This document shows, piece after piece, positions 34,183 through 45,944 of a stretch of DNA of 64,000 bases. The position numbers and the translations under genes are program-made. This stretch comes from Zingiber officinale. Lineage: Eukaryota; Streptophyta; Magnoliopsida; Zingiberales; Zingiberaceae. The notes beneath the pieces were generated by a model. It searched no databases, was not told the origin of the DNA, and worked only from the letters and a program-made list of their open reading frames with translations. Within the stretch, counting starts at the first letter, position 1, and each line of letters opens with the position of its first letter. Location: the NCBI RefSeq assembly GCF_018446385.1, contig NC_055996.1, positions 16,479,317 through 16,543,316 of the forward strand, in the 5' to 3' direction.

Positions 34183-35874
34183 TGTTGGTGCAACATCCCT
34201 CAGGTCAAGGTTGACCTGGTTAACCAAGCTGAGTCTTGGTTTGGGTTTAGATGTTTGACAATAAGATATTGATCGAAGAAGAGTCAAGTAGGTCAAGGTT
34301 GACCGGATACTTGACTGGGAAGTCCTAACAGTGAAGCTAGGCAGATGGGAAGTCCTAGTGAGTGAAGCTAGGCAGATGGAAAGTCCTAGTGAGTGAAGCT
34401 AGGCAGATGGAAAGTCCTAGTGAGTGAAGCTAGGTGAAAATCCTGGTGAGTGAAGCCAGGTGAAAGTCCTAGTGAGTGAAGCTAGGCAGATTGAAAATCC
34501 TGGTGAGTGAAGCCAGGTGAAAGTCCTAGTGAGTGAAGCTAGGCAGATGGAAAACCCTAGTGAGTGAAGCTAGGTGAAAGTCCCGGTGAGTGAAGCCAGG
34601 CAAGGGAAAATCCAGATGGATCAAGGATGATCGGACATCTGGTGTTGGGAAGTCCAAGTAGGTCAAAGGATTGACTGGATACTTGGCAAGGAAGGAAATC
34701 CAGATGGATCAAGGATGATCGGACATCTGGTGTTGGGAAGTCCAAGTAGGTCAAAGGATTGACTGGATACTTGGCAAGGGAAAATCCAGATGGATCAGGG
34801 ATGATCGGACGTCTGGTGTTGGAAAGTCCAAGTAGGTCAAAGGATTGATGGATACTTGGCAAGAGGAAGTCCGGATGGGTCAAGGATGATCGGACATCCG
34901 GTGTTGGGAAGTCCAAGTAGGTCAATGGAGTGACCGGATACTTGCACGACGAGTAAAAGTCCAAGTGGGTCAAAGGGATTGACCGGACACTTGGTGGGGA
35001 GTCCTAGCAGGTCAAGGGAGTGACCAGATGCGAGGCATGATGTACCAACAGTCAAGGTTGACCGGATGTTGGTTAGGGAGGTTTGGGACTTGGTTTTGGG
35101 CAAAAACCAAGTTCGGATCGATCCGTGGATCGATCCGGTGGATCGATCGGTGGATCGATCCGATTCTTCCATCAGAAACTCGGATCGATCCGTGGATCGA
35201 TCAGGTCCCGATCGATCGGCCGATCGATCGGAGCTATTGCCGCGCGATAAGCGCCGGATCGATCCGTGGATCGATCCAGCGCTTCTCACGATAGGCGCTG
35301 GATCGATCCGTGGATCGATCCAGCCTCCCGATCGATTAGTGGATCGATCGATCCGACCGTTGCGTCGGGTTTAAAGCCGCAGGCGTGTCTTCATGATCTC
35401 TTCACGAGCTCTTCTCAGATTCATTCCAGCTCCTCCACAGCTCTCTACAAGCACGTGATCGCCAGTTCTTGAAGGTTCTTGGAGGCTTTCCAAGTCAAGA
35501 GGCGGATCTATTGCAAGAGGAAGAAGTTAGGGTTAGGGTTTTTACTGCACATCTTGTAAGCTTTTGCTTAACTTGTATTTCCCTTTCTTCTTCTTGTACT
35601 GAGAGTATTGTAGGGCTTCTCCGCCCTTGGTAGTTACCATAAAGGAGTGTTATTCATAGTGGAGGGTGTGTGCGTTGGTGTGGATCCTTGGATTAGTCAC
35701 CTCTTGTGAGGTGGATACCAAGTAAAATCCTAGTGTTAGCGTGCTTGTGTTTGTTTCTGTATTTTCCGCTGCACATCCAAGAAGAAACAAGCAACGCCCA
35801 GCAACGAAGCGCACCGAGCGAACGCGACGAGCTATTCACCCCCCCCCCCCCTCTAGCTACTTTTGGTCCTAACA
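34183..35874 (+). mobile_element. Solo LTR 2 (same family as LTR 1) with CAGCG target duplication
   Basis: It starts TGTTGGTGCAACATCC and ends GGTCCTAACA, with CAGCG on both sides (34178-34182 and 35875-35879). It is about 280 bp longer than LTR 1, chiefly through more copies of the AGTGAAGCTAGGCAGATGG repeat (34330-34600) and of a block with AGATGGATCAAGGATGATCG (34610-34900). The GGATCGATCC array (35114-35357) stands just before TTTAAA (35370). The end carries a long C-run and CTCTAGCTAC. Confidence 0.9.
34330..34930 (+). repeat. Direct repeats in the U3 part of solo LTR 2
   Basis: Roughly ten copies of a 20-27 bp unit AAAGTCCTAGTGAGTGAAGC are followed by four copies of a longer unit of about 105 bp with GATCGGACATCTGGTGTTGG. 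The matching region of LTR 1 (33300-33700, reversed) has fewer copies. Frames seen across it are repeat artefacts. Confidence 0.8.
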
Positions 35875-36519
35875 CAGCGCAGTTTCAGCCTCCTTCAGAT
35901 TCTGAGTCAACACCCGATACTCTTTATTTTTTTATCACTAGATCTTCAATGGCTCGGAGCTTTTTGGTGTTGGCCGAGTGGATTTTTGACTCAAAGGAGG
36001 TAGCTTGTTTATTAAGACGAGCCAACTAGGTCGCCTGCTCGGCGCTCTTGCCTTTCTCTGCCTCTAGCTGCTCGGCGCTCTTGGCCAGATCGGCTCTTAG
36101 TTGAGCCATCTTAGCATTCATCTGCTTTAGTTGCGTCTGAGAAGTAGATGATTAGCCGCTTGGCGCCTTCAGCTGTTTGACTTCCTGTTTCAAAAATGTA
36201 AGCCTCTGGCACATGGCCAGGCTCTCCACCCAATACTGCGAAGAACAAGAGAAATATAAGAGGCGAACAGAGATAAATTAAAGAACATACAAAAATCTTA
36301 CCCTAGTTGACATCTGGATATGGTTGTCCGCGAGCGTCCCTAGAGGCATGACCGGCGAATAAGCAATCAAAAACCTTACAAGGAAGATCATGCAGAATCG
36401 ATTAAAGAAGTGGGAGATTACTAGAGTATAGGAGGATCACCGACGAATAAGCGAAATGCCACAGCGGCGAACCTCAGAGACGAAGGCGTGAAGTGGAGAA
36501 GATGACGGCACACGCGAGG

Positions 36520-36529
36520 CTTATAAACC
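36520..36529 (-). promoter_or_regulatory. TATA-like box of the antisense ORF
   Basis: GGTTTATAAG on the - strand, about 170 bp before the antisense ATG at 36349. The spacing leaves room for a 5' UTR. This is inferred from position only. Confidence 0.4.
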
Positions 36530-36690
36530 TCACGACCGATCGCTCTCAACCGTCCAATCTAAGGTTTCGAAAACCTAGAAGAAGATCTGACCGTGGAATT
36601 CAAAGAGGCTCTAGTCACGTTAGCAGAGGATATTCTCCTATTTTGTCAGGTGTGCGGCGACAGAAAGAGGGACACGTGACATGCGGTTAC

Positions 36691-38338
36691 TGATAGATCG
36701 ATTAAGTGCGATAGGGGGGGTGAATATCGCGTATTTAAAACTTTTGTTTTTCTTTAAAATTAGAGTCGTGCACAGCAGAAAGTAAAAGAGTAGACAAGTT
36801 TGTTTACTTCGTTCGAAGTTTAGCTTGACTCCTACTCGAAGGCCCGTGGTCCTTGACCGCACCGATGGGCAATCACTATAACCCTTCTTTCTAAAATCTT
36901 CGGAAAGAAGTGAATCGTACAGATACAAATATGTAAGATAGTAACACTCCTACTATCTTATATGAAAAGTGCAGTACAAATAAAATATACCGACAGTAGT
37001 AATTAAAAATCGAAGCTCAGTCGGTACTTCCGGATGGAGTAGCTTGCAGGAATGATGAAGACTTGTAGTACAATCCGTATGCAGAAAAAAACTTTGAGAT
37101 GATCAGAAGTGTTGTAACAGCCACAGACTTCGAGCCTTCTTTTATAGGTGTAATAGACGTTCGGTCGACCGATCCCACTGTTCGGTCGACTGAACTCGCT
37201 CCCTTCCTTCCCGGCTGAAGTCTGGCGCTGGCTCGATCTTTTGCATTTACTGATCATAAAGGGTTCGGTCAACCGATCCCATTTTTTGGTCGACCGAACA
37301 GGCTCCTTCCCTGTTCGTTGAGATTCGCTGAGATTCGCATTTACTGTACATTTAATGTTGATTCGTTCGGTCGACCGATCATCCGTTTCGGTCGACCGAT
37401 CAGTGTAGTTTCCTTCTGCTCCTCATCGTTGCTGTCTGTGCTGAGTCATAATGGTTCGGTCGATCGATCATGGCTTGATCGGACTCGGTCTGTTCTGGTC
37501 TGATCTGAACACTACTTTGATCTCTTCTTGTTCGATCGACCTATTCTCCGGTTCGGTCGACCGATCCAGCCAAACCTGTAAAACAGTGTTAGACACTAAA
37601 CCTGCAAAACAGATGTTAGCACAACAATATAATAATGCATGAGTAATATAGGATAGTAGAACTGTCTTGATCTCAACTTGGAAACCTTCCCGATTTCTTC
37701 AGTTGGATCAGCGACCTCAGGGTGTTCCCTTCAGAAACCCGACCTCACTGTCACTCCTCCATTTGTTTACCTCAACTTACCTGCCAAACATGGTCCTCTA
37801 GACATGTTTGGACTTTACCTGCTCAGTGTCTGATCACCTGATTTACTAAGACCTTTCCTACAATACTATATTATCCAACAGCAATAATAGTAATATATAA
37901 TATAATGGTAAACCTAAACCTAGATTTACCGAGATCCGCTGGTCCGGTCGACCGCGTCCGATCAACCTGCTTGGAGTTCACTCCTCCAAGACTTCTCGTT
38001 ACCTAAGGTTACCACCCCCTAGGGTTTTATCCACCTGACTTCACTCACTAAGACTTAGTATTCAGCTACCCAAGGATAAGGTCCTCCAAACCTATCCACC
38101 TGGCTTTCATAATATACCGAGATTTTCCTTGCCTCAGTATTCGGCTACCCAGGGATCATGTCCTCCAAACCTATCCACTTGGCTTCCACTATATGCCGAG
38201 ATTTCTCTTACCTAGCCTCCAACTAGGACTTCCTTTGCCTAGCTTACAACTAGGACTTCCCTAGATCAAACTCTATACTTAAACATACTTAAACATATTT
38301 GTCTGACATTAAAACCTTGGAGGTCGATTGCACCAACA
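36691..38338 (-). mobile_element. Solo LTR 3 (related family) with GTTAC target duplication
   Basis: On the - strand it runs from TGTTGGTGCAATCGACC to GATCGATCTATCA. GTTAC flanks both ends (36686-36690 and 38339-38343). About eight CGGTCGACCG-type dyads lie between 37160 and 37570, upstream of a CTATAAAAG TATA box at 37139-37147. The end carries TTCACCCCCCCTATC. Start and end resemble LTRs 1 and 2, but the dyad core differs. Confidence 0.9.
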
Positions 38339-38691
38339 GTTACTGGGTAGCATTTAATGAATTTAATTAAAAGGGATGGCCACGTGCTCGGCCATAATTG
38401 TCAAGGATTTACATGAGCTTTGAGAAATATGGGTGACATCAGCGACGACCAAGACTGCTCAAAGAAGCACATTTGGAGAGTTCTCTAAGTATCGCCGCTC
38501 ATTGTCCCACGCTGCATAGAGAATAGGTTACCAGACACTCCGATTGCCCATTTGCCATGGTTAGACAATGACTGAGCGGCGTTGGTTGATGCGCCGATCG
38601 GACATTAGGGACCAAACATTCCAATCGGACTTGTAAATCACCAAGGACCAGTTGTCCAGTCAATCAGACTTGTAGCCTCCTTCGACTAGAC

Positions 38692-38730
38692 TTGAGGGGG
38701 AGGCTTGTGATGCGGTGATAAGGGAGGTCC
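38692..38730 (+). other. Polypurine tract and truncated 3' LTR stub of the gypsy element
   Basis: TTGAGGGGGAGGCT is followed by TGATGCGGTGATAAGGGAGG, the first 23 bases of the 5' LTR with one or two changes. The sequence then changes to the Copia LTR at 38731. Confidence 0.75.
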
Positions 38731-40550
38731 TGTTGAGTTTTTCGGGCCGCAAAAATCGCTTTTTGCGTTGCGGAAACCCCGAAACCCTGCCACCGGATCC
38801 GTGCGAAGAAATAAAATTTCGTAAAACTTCGAGTACGAGTTTCTAACCTAGATCTACAAGATAAAGAGGTTACCCTTGATGCGAAGCCCTTTGCGTAATC
38901 CCGCTCGTCCAAGGTTCGTCGGATCTCGAGAGTATCAAAGTAGATACTCCTCTATGTGTATCCACACAAGCAAGAGATGGAGAAAACCACACAAAAGGTG
39001 TGCTAGCACCTTTGATGGTCACGACAAGGAGGAAGAGAGGGAGAAGAAGATGAGAGGAGGAAGAAGATGGGAGTTACACCAAAAATGAAACTCACACACC
39101 ATGACATAAGTGGCCGACCACTTTTCAAGAAGGCTTTTAAACCTCCATGGGATATCAAGAGTCACAACTCTTGATCTCCCTCATGAGGTGGCACACACAT
39201 GTGCTAGTCTTGATGATGTGGCACATCATAATTGGCCCACTTAATGCCAACTCACAAATGAGGTGGCAAATGGTCAAGTCAAACTTGACCACCCTTCATC
39301 TTCCTCTCAAGTCAAGTCAAACTTGACCACTTCTCTCCCATGGTTGATCTAATCTGACCATTGGTTCAAGTCAATTTTAATTTAATGAATCTCTATTCAT
39401 TGAATTAAATTGATTCAATGAGTCTAAGTCTGAATTAGACTCATCTTACACATGAACCAAATTGAGTCCAACTCAATTAGCCTAATTTGGATTACTCTTA
39501 ATCCAATTTGGTTCATCACATGAACGTAATCATTTAGGTTCATCAAATGAACCTAATCTCCATCTAATTGCTCTTTGTGTGTGACCCTATAGGTTCTTAT
39601 AACGTTGGCAATACTCCTAAACCCATTAAGAAGCATAAGTAATGAGCGGTATCTAGCAACACATCATTACTACCCAAGTTATAAGAATGTTGAGATCCAA
39701 CATCACCTTGTGACTACTAATTGTGACTCTTCACAATATATGACAAGTGTCCTTCTATCCTTGACATCTAGATTGATCAATATGAGGCATAGATCGTGTC
39801 ATCCTCTAATCAATCTAAATCTTGAATCCCAAGTAGACTCACTCATTCAAATGAGCTCAACATCTCATATTGACTCATTTGAGCATGACCATGCACTTAG
39901 TGGTCTCATTCTATCAAGAATATCGATGTTACTCCCGTAATATAGGAGGGATATATCCCATCTACATCACTCACATTCCTCTGCATAATTCGTTACATAC
40001 CCAGTAATCGCCTTTATAGTCCACCCAGTTACGAGTGACGTTTGACGAAGCCAAAGTACGTAACTCCTTATGTAGGGAACCATGGTGACTTCATGTCCAA
40101 GGACTAGTAGTCATACTAATAGCCACATGAGAAAGTATATGATAATCATATAACGATCCATGATACTTTCTCATGGCGGGTCATTCAGTATACATTCTCC
40201 AATACATACCCATGTGTCAACTTGATATCTCTATATCCATGACTTGTGAGATCAAGTCATCGAGTTGACCTACATGCTAGTCTTATTACATTAACATTGT
40301 CCCTGAATGTTAATACTCGACTAGGAATGATTAAGAGTAGTGTTCCCTATATCATCTCACTATCGGTTCAACTAACTGATTGATATAGGTGAGAACCGTC
40401 TACTCAAGGACGTTATTATACTTAGTTTATTTGGCACCAATACAAGTAAGTATAATAACCAAAAACCAAATGCCTTTATTTATATAGAATATGATACAAC
40501 AAGTCCAAAATACAATCATCAAATGATTGGCTCTAGGGCTCTAGCTAACA
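38731..40550 (-). repeat. 3' LTR of Copia A
   Basis: Read on the - strand it starts TGTTAGCTAGAGCCC and ends AAAAACTCAACA. The part from about 39360 to 40550 is nearly identical to 50760-51982, whereas 38731-39350 differs clearly from the other LTR. Confidence 0.9.
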
Positions 40551-40564
40551 ATCTCCCACTAGCA

Positions 40565-43500
40565 CTAGTGCCAATCAGTGTAGGCTCTAAGCCCCAATGA
40601 CCTAGTGTGACCATCATGCTTCCTCTGTGCCATAGCCTTGGTCAAGGGATCTGCGATGTTAGCCTCTATAGGTACTCTACAAATCTTCACATCTCCTCTC
40701 TCGATGATCTCTCGAATGAGATGGAAGCGCCGTAGTATGTGTTTGGTCCGCTGGTGTGAGCGAGGTTCCTTCGCCTGTGCTATAGCTCCATTGTTGTCAC
40801 AATAGAGCTCAATGGGGTCAGCAATGCTAGGAACCACCCCAAGTTCAGTGATGAACTTGTGGATCCAAACTGCCTCCTTTGCTGCCTCTGATGCAGCAAT
40901 GTACTCGGCTTCTGTTGTAGAATCAGCTACTGTATCCTGCTTCGAACTCTTCCAGCTGACAGCACCACCATTAATGCAAAATACGAACCCCGACTGCGAT
41001 CTATAGTCATCCTGGTCGGTCTGGAAGCTAGCATCACTGCAACCCTTTATAGCTAGCTCATCATCGCCTCCATATATCAAGAAATATTCTTTAGTCCTTC
41101 TTAAGTACTTAAGAATATTCTTGACCGCTATCCAGTGACTTTCACCTGGATCTGACTGGTATCTACTCGTCATGCTCAAAGCATACGAGACATCAGGTCG
41201 AGTACATAGCATGACGTACATGATCGATCCTATGGCTGAGGCATAAGGGATCTGATCTATGCGGTCTCTCTCCTCTCTAGAAGAGGGACCTTGAGTCTTC
41301 GAAAGACTCACGCCATGTGACATCGGCAGAAATCCATTTTTGGAGTTCTGCATGGCAAACCGTAGGAGTACCTTGTCAATGTATGTACTCTGACTTAGGC
41401 CAAGCAATCTCTTAAATCTATCTCTATAGATCTGTATCCCTAGAATGCGGGATGCCTCACCTAAATCCTTCATTGAGAATCAACTCCCTAGCCAGGTCTT
41501 GACAGACTGAAGCATAGGGATGTCCTTCCCAATGAGTAGTATGTCATCCACATACAATATGAGGAAGACAACTATATCCCCTACAACCTTCTTGTAGACA
41601 CAAGGCTCATCTTCGTTCTTAATGAAATCAAACTATTTGATTGCATCATCGAATCGAAGATTCCAGCTCCGAGAAGCTTGCTTTAGTCCATAAATGGACC
41701 TATGCAGCTTGCATACTCTGCTAGTATGCTGTGGATCTACAAAACCCTCAGGTTGTGTCATGTACACATCCTCGAGCAGGTTTCCATTCAGAAACGCGGT
41801 TTTGACATCCATCTACCATATCTCATAGTCATGATAGGCTGCAATAGCAAGCATGATCCGAATGGACTTAAACATCGCTACTGGAGAAAAGGTTTCATCA
41901 TAGTCAATACCATGAATCTGCTTGAAACCTTTAGCTACCAAGCGACCCTTATAGATAAGTCCATCCATGTCAGTCTTTCTCTTAAAGACCCACTTACACC
42001 CAATGGGTTTTACCCCTTCAGGTGGATCAACCAAAGTCCATACTTGGTTGGTGTACATGGATTCCATTTCAGATCTCATGACTTCTAGCCATTTCTCGGA
42101 ATCTGGTCTCATCACAGCTTCCTGATAGGTGGTAGGCTCATCCTCTATGATCATAACGTCATCATGGTCAGACAAGAGAAATGAGTATCTCTCAGGCTGA
42201 CGACGTACCCTATCAGACCTGCGAAGAGGTATGTCTACTTGAACTGGTTGTTGTTCCTCAACTCCTTGTGGAACAACATCATCCACAAAACTTTGTGGTT
42301 CCAGTTCAATTTCCATCGAGGCATCAGTGCTATTGTTCGCATCTTGAACTTCTTCAAGATCGAACGCGCTCCCACTAGTCTTTCTAGAAACAAAGTCCCT
42401 TTCTAGAAAGACCCCAGTCTTTGCCCTGACTCGGAATGTAGAAGTAATATCCTTAGTTTCCTTTGGGTATCCAATGAAAAGTACTTGTCGATTTGGGTCC
42501 TAATTTGTCCGAGACTTGACGTCGAACGTATGCCTCACAACCCCAAATCCTCATGAAAGACACGCATCCCTCTCCATATCCTATATGGTGTCTTTATCAC
42601 GGCCTTGGATGGAACTCGGTTGAGTATAAAAGTTGTCTAAAGCATAGCCCCAAAGGTATGTCGGAAGATCTGTGTGACTCATCATAGATCGTACCATATC
42701 TAATAAGGTACGATTCCTCCTTTCGGATACACTATTCCACTGTGGTGTTCCAGGAGGAGTGAGTTGGGATAGAATCCCACACTCAGCTAGATAGTCACGG
42801 AACTCATGGCTAAGGTATTCTCCACCTCGATCGGATCGAAGTATCTTAATACTCTTGCCAAGCTGGTTCTGTACTTCATTCTTGAATTCTTTGAACTTTT
42901 CAAAGGATTCAGACTTATGTGTCATCAAGTACACATAACCATATCTACTGAAGTCATCAGTAAATGTGATGAAGTACCTATAACCACCTCTAGCAGCGAC
43001 ATTGAAAGGGTCATATACATCACTATGTATAAGTCCTAACAAATCAGTCGCTCTCTCGCTGTGCCCACTAAAGGGAGTCTTGGTCATCTTGCCTCGTAGG
43101 TATGACTCGCATATCTCATATGATTCAAAATCAAATGAGTCCAGCAAACCATCCTTATGGAGCTGGGATAAGCGCTTGTCATTTATATGACCTAAGCGAC
43201 AGTGCCAGAGGTAGGTTTGGTTCATATCATTTGACTTGAACCTCTTGGTATTTATGTTATAGATAGAGCTCTCAAGGTCTAGAATATAGAGTCTGTTTAT
43301 CAGAGGTGCACTACAATAGAACATATCGTTTAAATAGACGGAACAACATTTGTTCTTTATAGTAAACGAGAAACCTTTCTTGTCCAAACAAGAAACTGAT
43401 ATAATGTTCTTAGTTAATGCAGGCACATAACAACAATCGACTAACTCTAGTACAAGCCCAGAGGGCAGAGATAGAAAGTAGGTCCCTACAGCAACAGCAG

Positions 43501-43690
43501 CAACCCGTGCTCCATTGCCTACTCGTAGGTCCACCTCACCCTTTATCAATGCCCTGCTATTTCTCAGCGCCTGCATATCAGTACAAATGTGAGAAGCACA
43601 TCCAGTATCTAATACCCATGATGTAGAAATAGATAGATTGACTTCTATAACATATATACCTGAAGTGGAAGTCTCACTTCGCTTCTTCTT
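40565..43690 (-). pseudogene. Copia A pol (protease, integrase, RT, RNase H)
   Basis: Protease box WVLDTGCASHIC; integrase zinc finger HCRLGH then CESY (second Cys pair broken). The integrase core has HSDV, FTDDFSRYGYVYL, RSDRGGEY and SERRNRTLLDMVRS, so the D-D-E residues are present. RT has WTLVDPPEGVKPIGCKWVFK, GRLVAKGFKQ, and an intact YVDDILL (41548-41571). RNase H has SWKSSKQDTVADSTTEAEYI and ELYCDNNGAIAQAK. A frameshift near 42640, stops at about 42498, 41813, 41634 and 41476, and the gag stop inactivate it. The ending GHTRSLGLRAYTDWH stops at 40565. Confidence 0.88.
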
Positions 43691-44476
43691 AAGATCCTCC
43701 AAGTATACCTTGTAGTTCCTCTTCCAGTGCCCGGTCTGACCGCAGTGGAAGCAGGTAGCATCCTTGGCGACGCCTACTTTAGGCTTCAGTGCCACCTTTG
43801 CCCTTGGCTTGGGACTTTCCCTTGCCTTTGGGCTTGCCCTTGCCCTTATGTTTCTGAACCATCAGAACAGTGTTGGGCTTAGCCTTCTTAAGGTTCTTAA
43901 CATGCTAAGCAGCTCGGGCAGTGGCTTGTCAATCTCGTTCATATTGTAGTTTAGAACGAATTAACTGTAGCTATCTGGCAAGGATTGCAAGATTAGGTCA
44001 GTAGCCAGCTCTTGGCCAAGAGGGAACCCCAACCTTTGTAGGTTCTCTATGTACCCAATCATTTTGAGTACATATGGGCCTACTGGAGCTCCGTCTGACA
44101 TCTTGCACTGAAATAGTGCCCTTGAGATCTCAAATCTCTCATGCCTCGCTTGATCTTGATACAGTTGACGAAGATGTTCAACCATATCGTAAGCGCCCAT
44201 TAACTCGTGTTGCTTCTGAAGCTCAGAGTTCATGGTCGCGAGCATTAGACAAGACACATCTAATACGTCATCTTGATGCTTCTTGAAAGCATCTCGGTCA
44301 GCTCGCGGGGCAGTGGCAGGAGGAGCCTCCGGAATGGGCTGCTCCAGAACGTACAGTTTACGTTCTTGGGTGAGAACTATTCTCAGGTTCCTGTACCAGT
44401 CCAGGAAGTTTGCTCCGTTGAGCTTGTCCTTCTCGAGGACAGATCGCAGGGAGAAGGTGTTCGTATTCGACGTCAT
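43690..44476 (-). pseudogene. Copia A gag
   Basis: The frame starts MTSNTNTFSLRSVLEKDKLN with the GANFLDWYRNLRIVL box typical of Copia gag (UBN2/DUF4219 type). It reads well to LQSLPDSYS, where TAA at 43961 replaces a codon normally for Gln. The following Lys/Gly-rich linker needs a frame change. The zinc knuckle near 43750 reads CFHCGQTGHWKRNY with the last Cys replaced by Tyr. Confidence 0.85.
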
Positions 44477-45042
44477 GGTAATCTACAACAGAAATAAAAG
44501 CAGAAATAAATATCATATTCTTAATCATTTAATTAGGCCTTTAACTAAATGATGCTCCCACTGAATTCTATAATTCATGTGGGACAAGATCCACATCATA
44601 CTAACCCTTGAGTTAGCTTTGGCTAATACGCCCAAGACTTAGTATGATCGGTAGGTAATGATTACCAATTACATCTCTATGCAACTCTTGTTTATAGAAT
44701 CAAAATCCGCATTTATATTAAAACTCGAGTTAGCTTTGGCTAATATGCCCGAGAGTTAATATATATGTGATTTTGACCTAACTTTCCAACCGTTGGAAGA
44801 ATGCCTATAGTTATACTCGATCCAACCGAGTTAACTAGGAATACTCAATCTAATTGAGTTGTACTCACCCATGCGTTGATAGGCGGGACCAAGATTGTCC
44901 CTCCGTACCCTACCAAGATAGTATGTGTTGCTCTGCTTTGGCAGATTCAACAACTACATGTGATCGAGGTAGTGGTAGGTATCACGGCATGGTAGGTATT
45001 ACGAGTTGACGTGATTTAGATCTAATCTAAACGATGATGTGT
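44477..45042 (-). other. Copia A leader, part next to gag
   Basis: Non-coding leader between gag and the nested element. The block GAGTTAGCTTTGGCTAATA occurs twice (about 44610 and 44727). No gene was seen. Confidence 0.55.
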
Positions 45043-45930
45043 TGTAGGTCCCTTTGGAGGCCGGCAAGAGGGGAGGGGTGAATTGCCCTACAAATTAAAA
45101 CCAAAAACCCTTCTCGGATATTCAACTAACTTAAAAGAACTTGTAATTAAAAAGCAGAGACTAATTAAAACAGAAAAACAGACACCAGAGTTTTACTTGG
45201 TTTGCAATCAGGGGATTGCTAATCCAAGGAATGTAAGCGCACTATCTGATTCTCCTCTGGGCGGAGTAGCCTCTTACAGCGTTGAACGTACAAGAAGAAA
45301 AGTAAAGCACACAGAAGTTGATTACAAGTTTCGTTCTGATTGAATTGATTTGCTTCTGGACCAAGGCTATATTTATAGCCTTGGTCGGGGCGCCTGGAAG
45401 GGTTCCGGGCGCCCTGGGGGGATAAAACTTTATCCCCCAACGTTCAGATCGAGTTTGACTCGATCTGGTCAAAAGCCACATTCCGGGCGCCCCGGATGGT
45501 TCCGGGCGCCCCGGACCCCAAAAGTCAACTCTGGTTGACTTTTTCCGTCTGGTCGCTCCGCTTCGGTTCAGCTCTTCTCGGTCCGGGTCTTCTGTTCCGG
45601 CTCCACTAGCTTGGGTGATCTCGGCCATCCGGAATAGGGCTCACCCGAACCCATGTTCCGGCCTTCTCCTCGAGCAGCCTTCCTTCCCGGTTTCTCGTCC
45701 CTCGAACGCCGCGCACGTTCTTCTCGTCCACCGGTGTACTCTTCCGCGGACACCTCGTCCCTCGGACGCACCGAGCCCGTCGGCTCTCTCCCGTGCCGTC
45801 CTTCTCGCTAGCTGCGTCTTCCGCTCGACTTCCTGTGCCCTAAGCTCCTGCACACTTAGACACAGGGTTAAACACAACAGGACCTAACTTAACTTGTTTG
45901 ATCACATCAAAATACCTCGGGGTTCCAACA
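45043..45930 (-). repeat. 3' LTR of the gag-only element
   Basis: Starts (- strand) TGTTGGAACCCCGAGG and ends AAAGGGACCTACA. A palindromic TATA region GGCTATAAATATAGCC lies at 45365-45380, and two CCGGGCGCCCCGG-type dyads lie upstream of it (about 45484-45512). Length 888 bp. Confidence 0.9.
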
Positions 45931-45944
45931 ATCTCCCCCTTTTT

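Larger units (their letters stand above)
32399..36349 (-). pseudogene. Antisense spliced coiled-coil ORF of the gypsy element, split by two solo LTRs
   Basis: On the strand opposite to gag-pol, a first exon 36302-36349 (16 codons, MPLGTLADNHIQMSTR) is followed by a GTAAGA donor and a 66-bp intron. After a TTCGCAG acceptor, exon 2 starts at 36235 (YWVESLAMCQRLTFL). Exon 2 encodes a heptad-rich coiled coil (QLKQMNAKMAQLRADLAK, then EQLEAEKGK). It resumes at 34177 beyond LTR 2 (QLDAKDEELTKLKEELEASR) and, beyond LTR 1, ends LPDDVLDYLE with a TGA at 32399. Each join becomes clean when the LTR and one target duplication are set aside. A TATA-like GGTTTATAAG lies at 36520-36529. In-frame stops near 36150 and 36020 show decay. 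Plant Tat elements are known to carry extra, sometimes antisense, ORFs. Confidence 0.7.
26118..38730 (+). mobile_element. Degenerate Ty3/gypsy retrotransposon, Tat-like layout, with nested solo LTRs
   Basis: Layout: 5' LTR 26118-26708, primer-binding site, gag, protease, RT/RNase H, integrase. After these come a long 3' region with a 37-bp minisatellite and an antisense spliced ORF, a polypurine tract at about 38692-38705, and a 23-bp stub of the 3' LTR (TGATGCGGTGATAAGG at 38708). The rest of the 3' LTR is missing, cut by the next Copia element. Three solo LTRs sit in the 3' region. Order gag-pro-RT-RH-INT is gypsy; the PBS type and long 3' antisense region suggest the Tat lineage. Coding parts hold many stops, so the element cannot move on its own. 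Confidence 0.85.

Noticed and set aside
32420..35874. A single 3.45 kb hairpin transposon with long inverted arms and a 350-bp loop
   Set aside because: Each arm has TG...CA ends and its own 5-bp target duplication (AAGAC, CAGCG), and the loop continues the host antisense ORF. They are two separate solo LTRs in opposite directions.
45242..45887. Overlapping frames in the gag-only LTR (also 48461-49076)
   Set aside because: They lie wholly within LTRs, occur on both strands and are explained by G/C-rich sequence with few stops.
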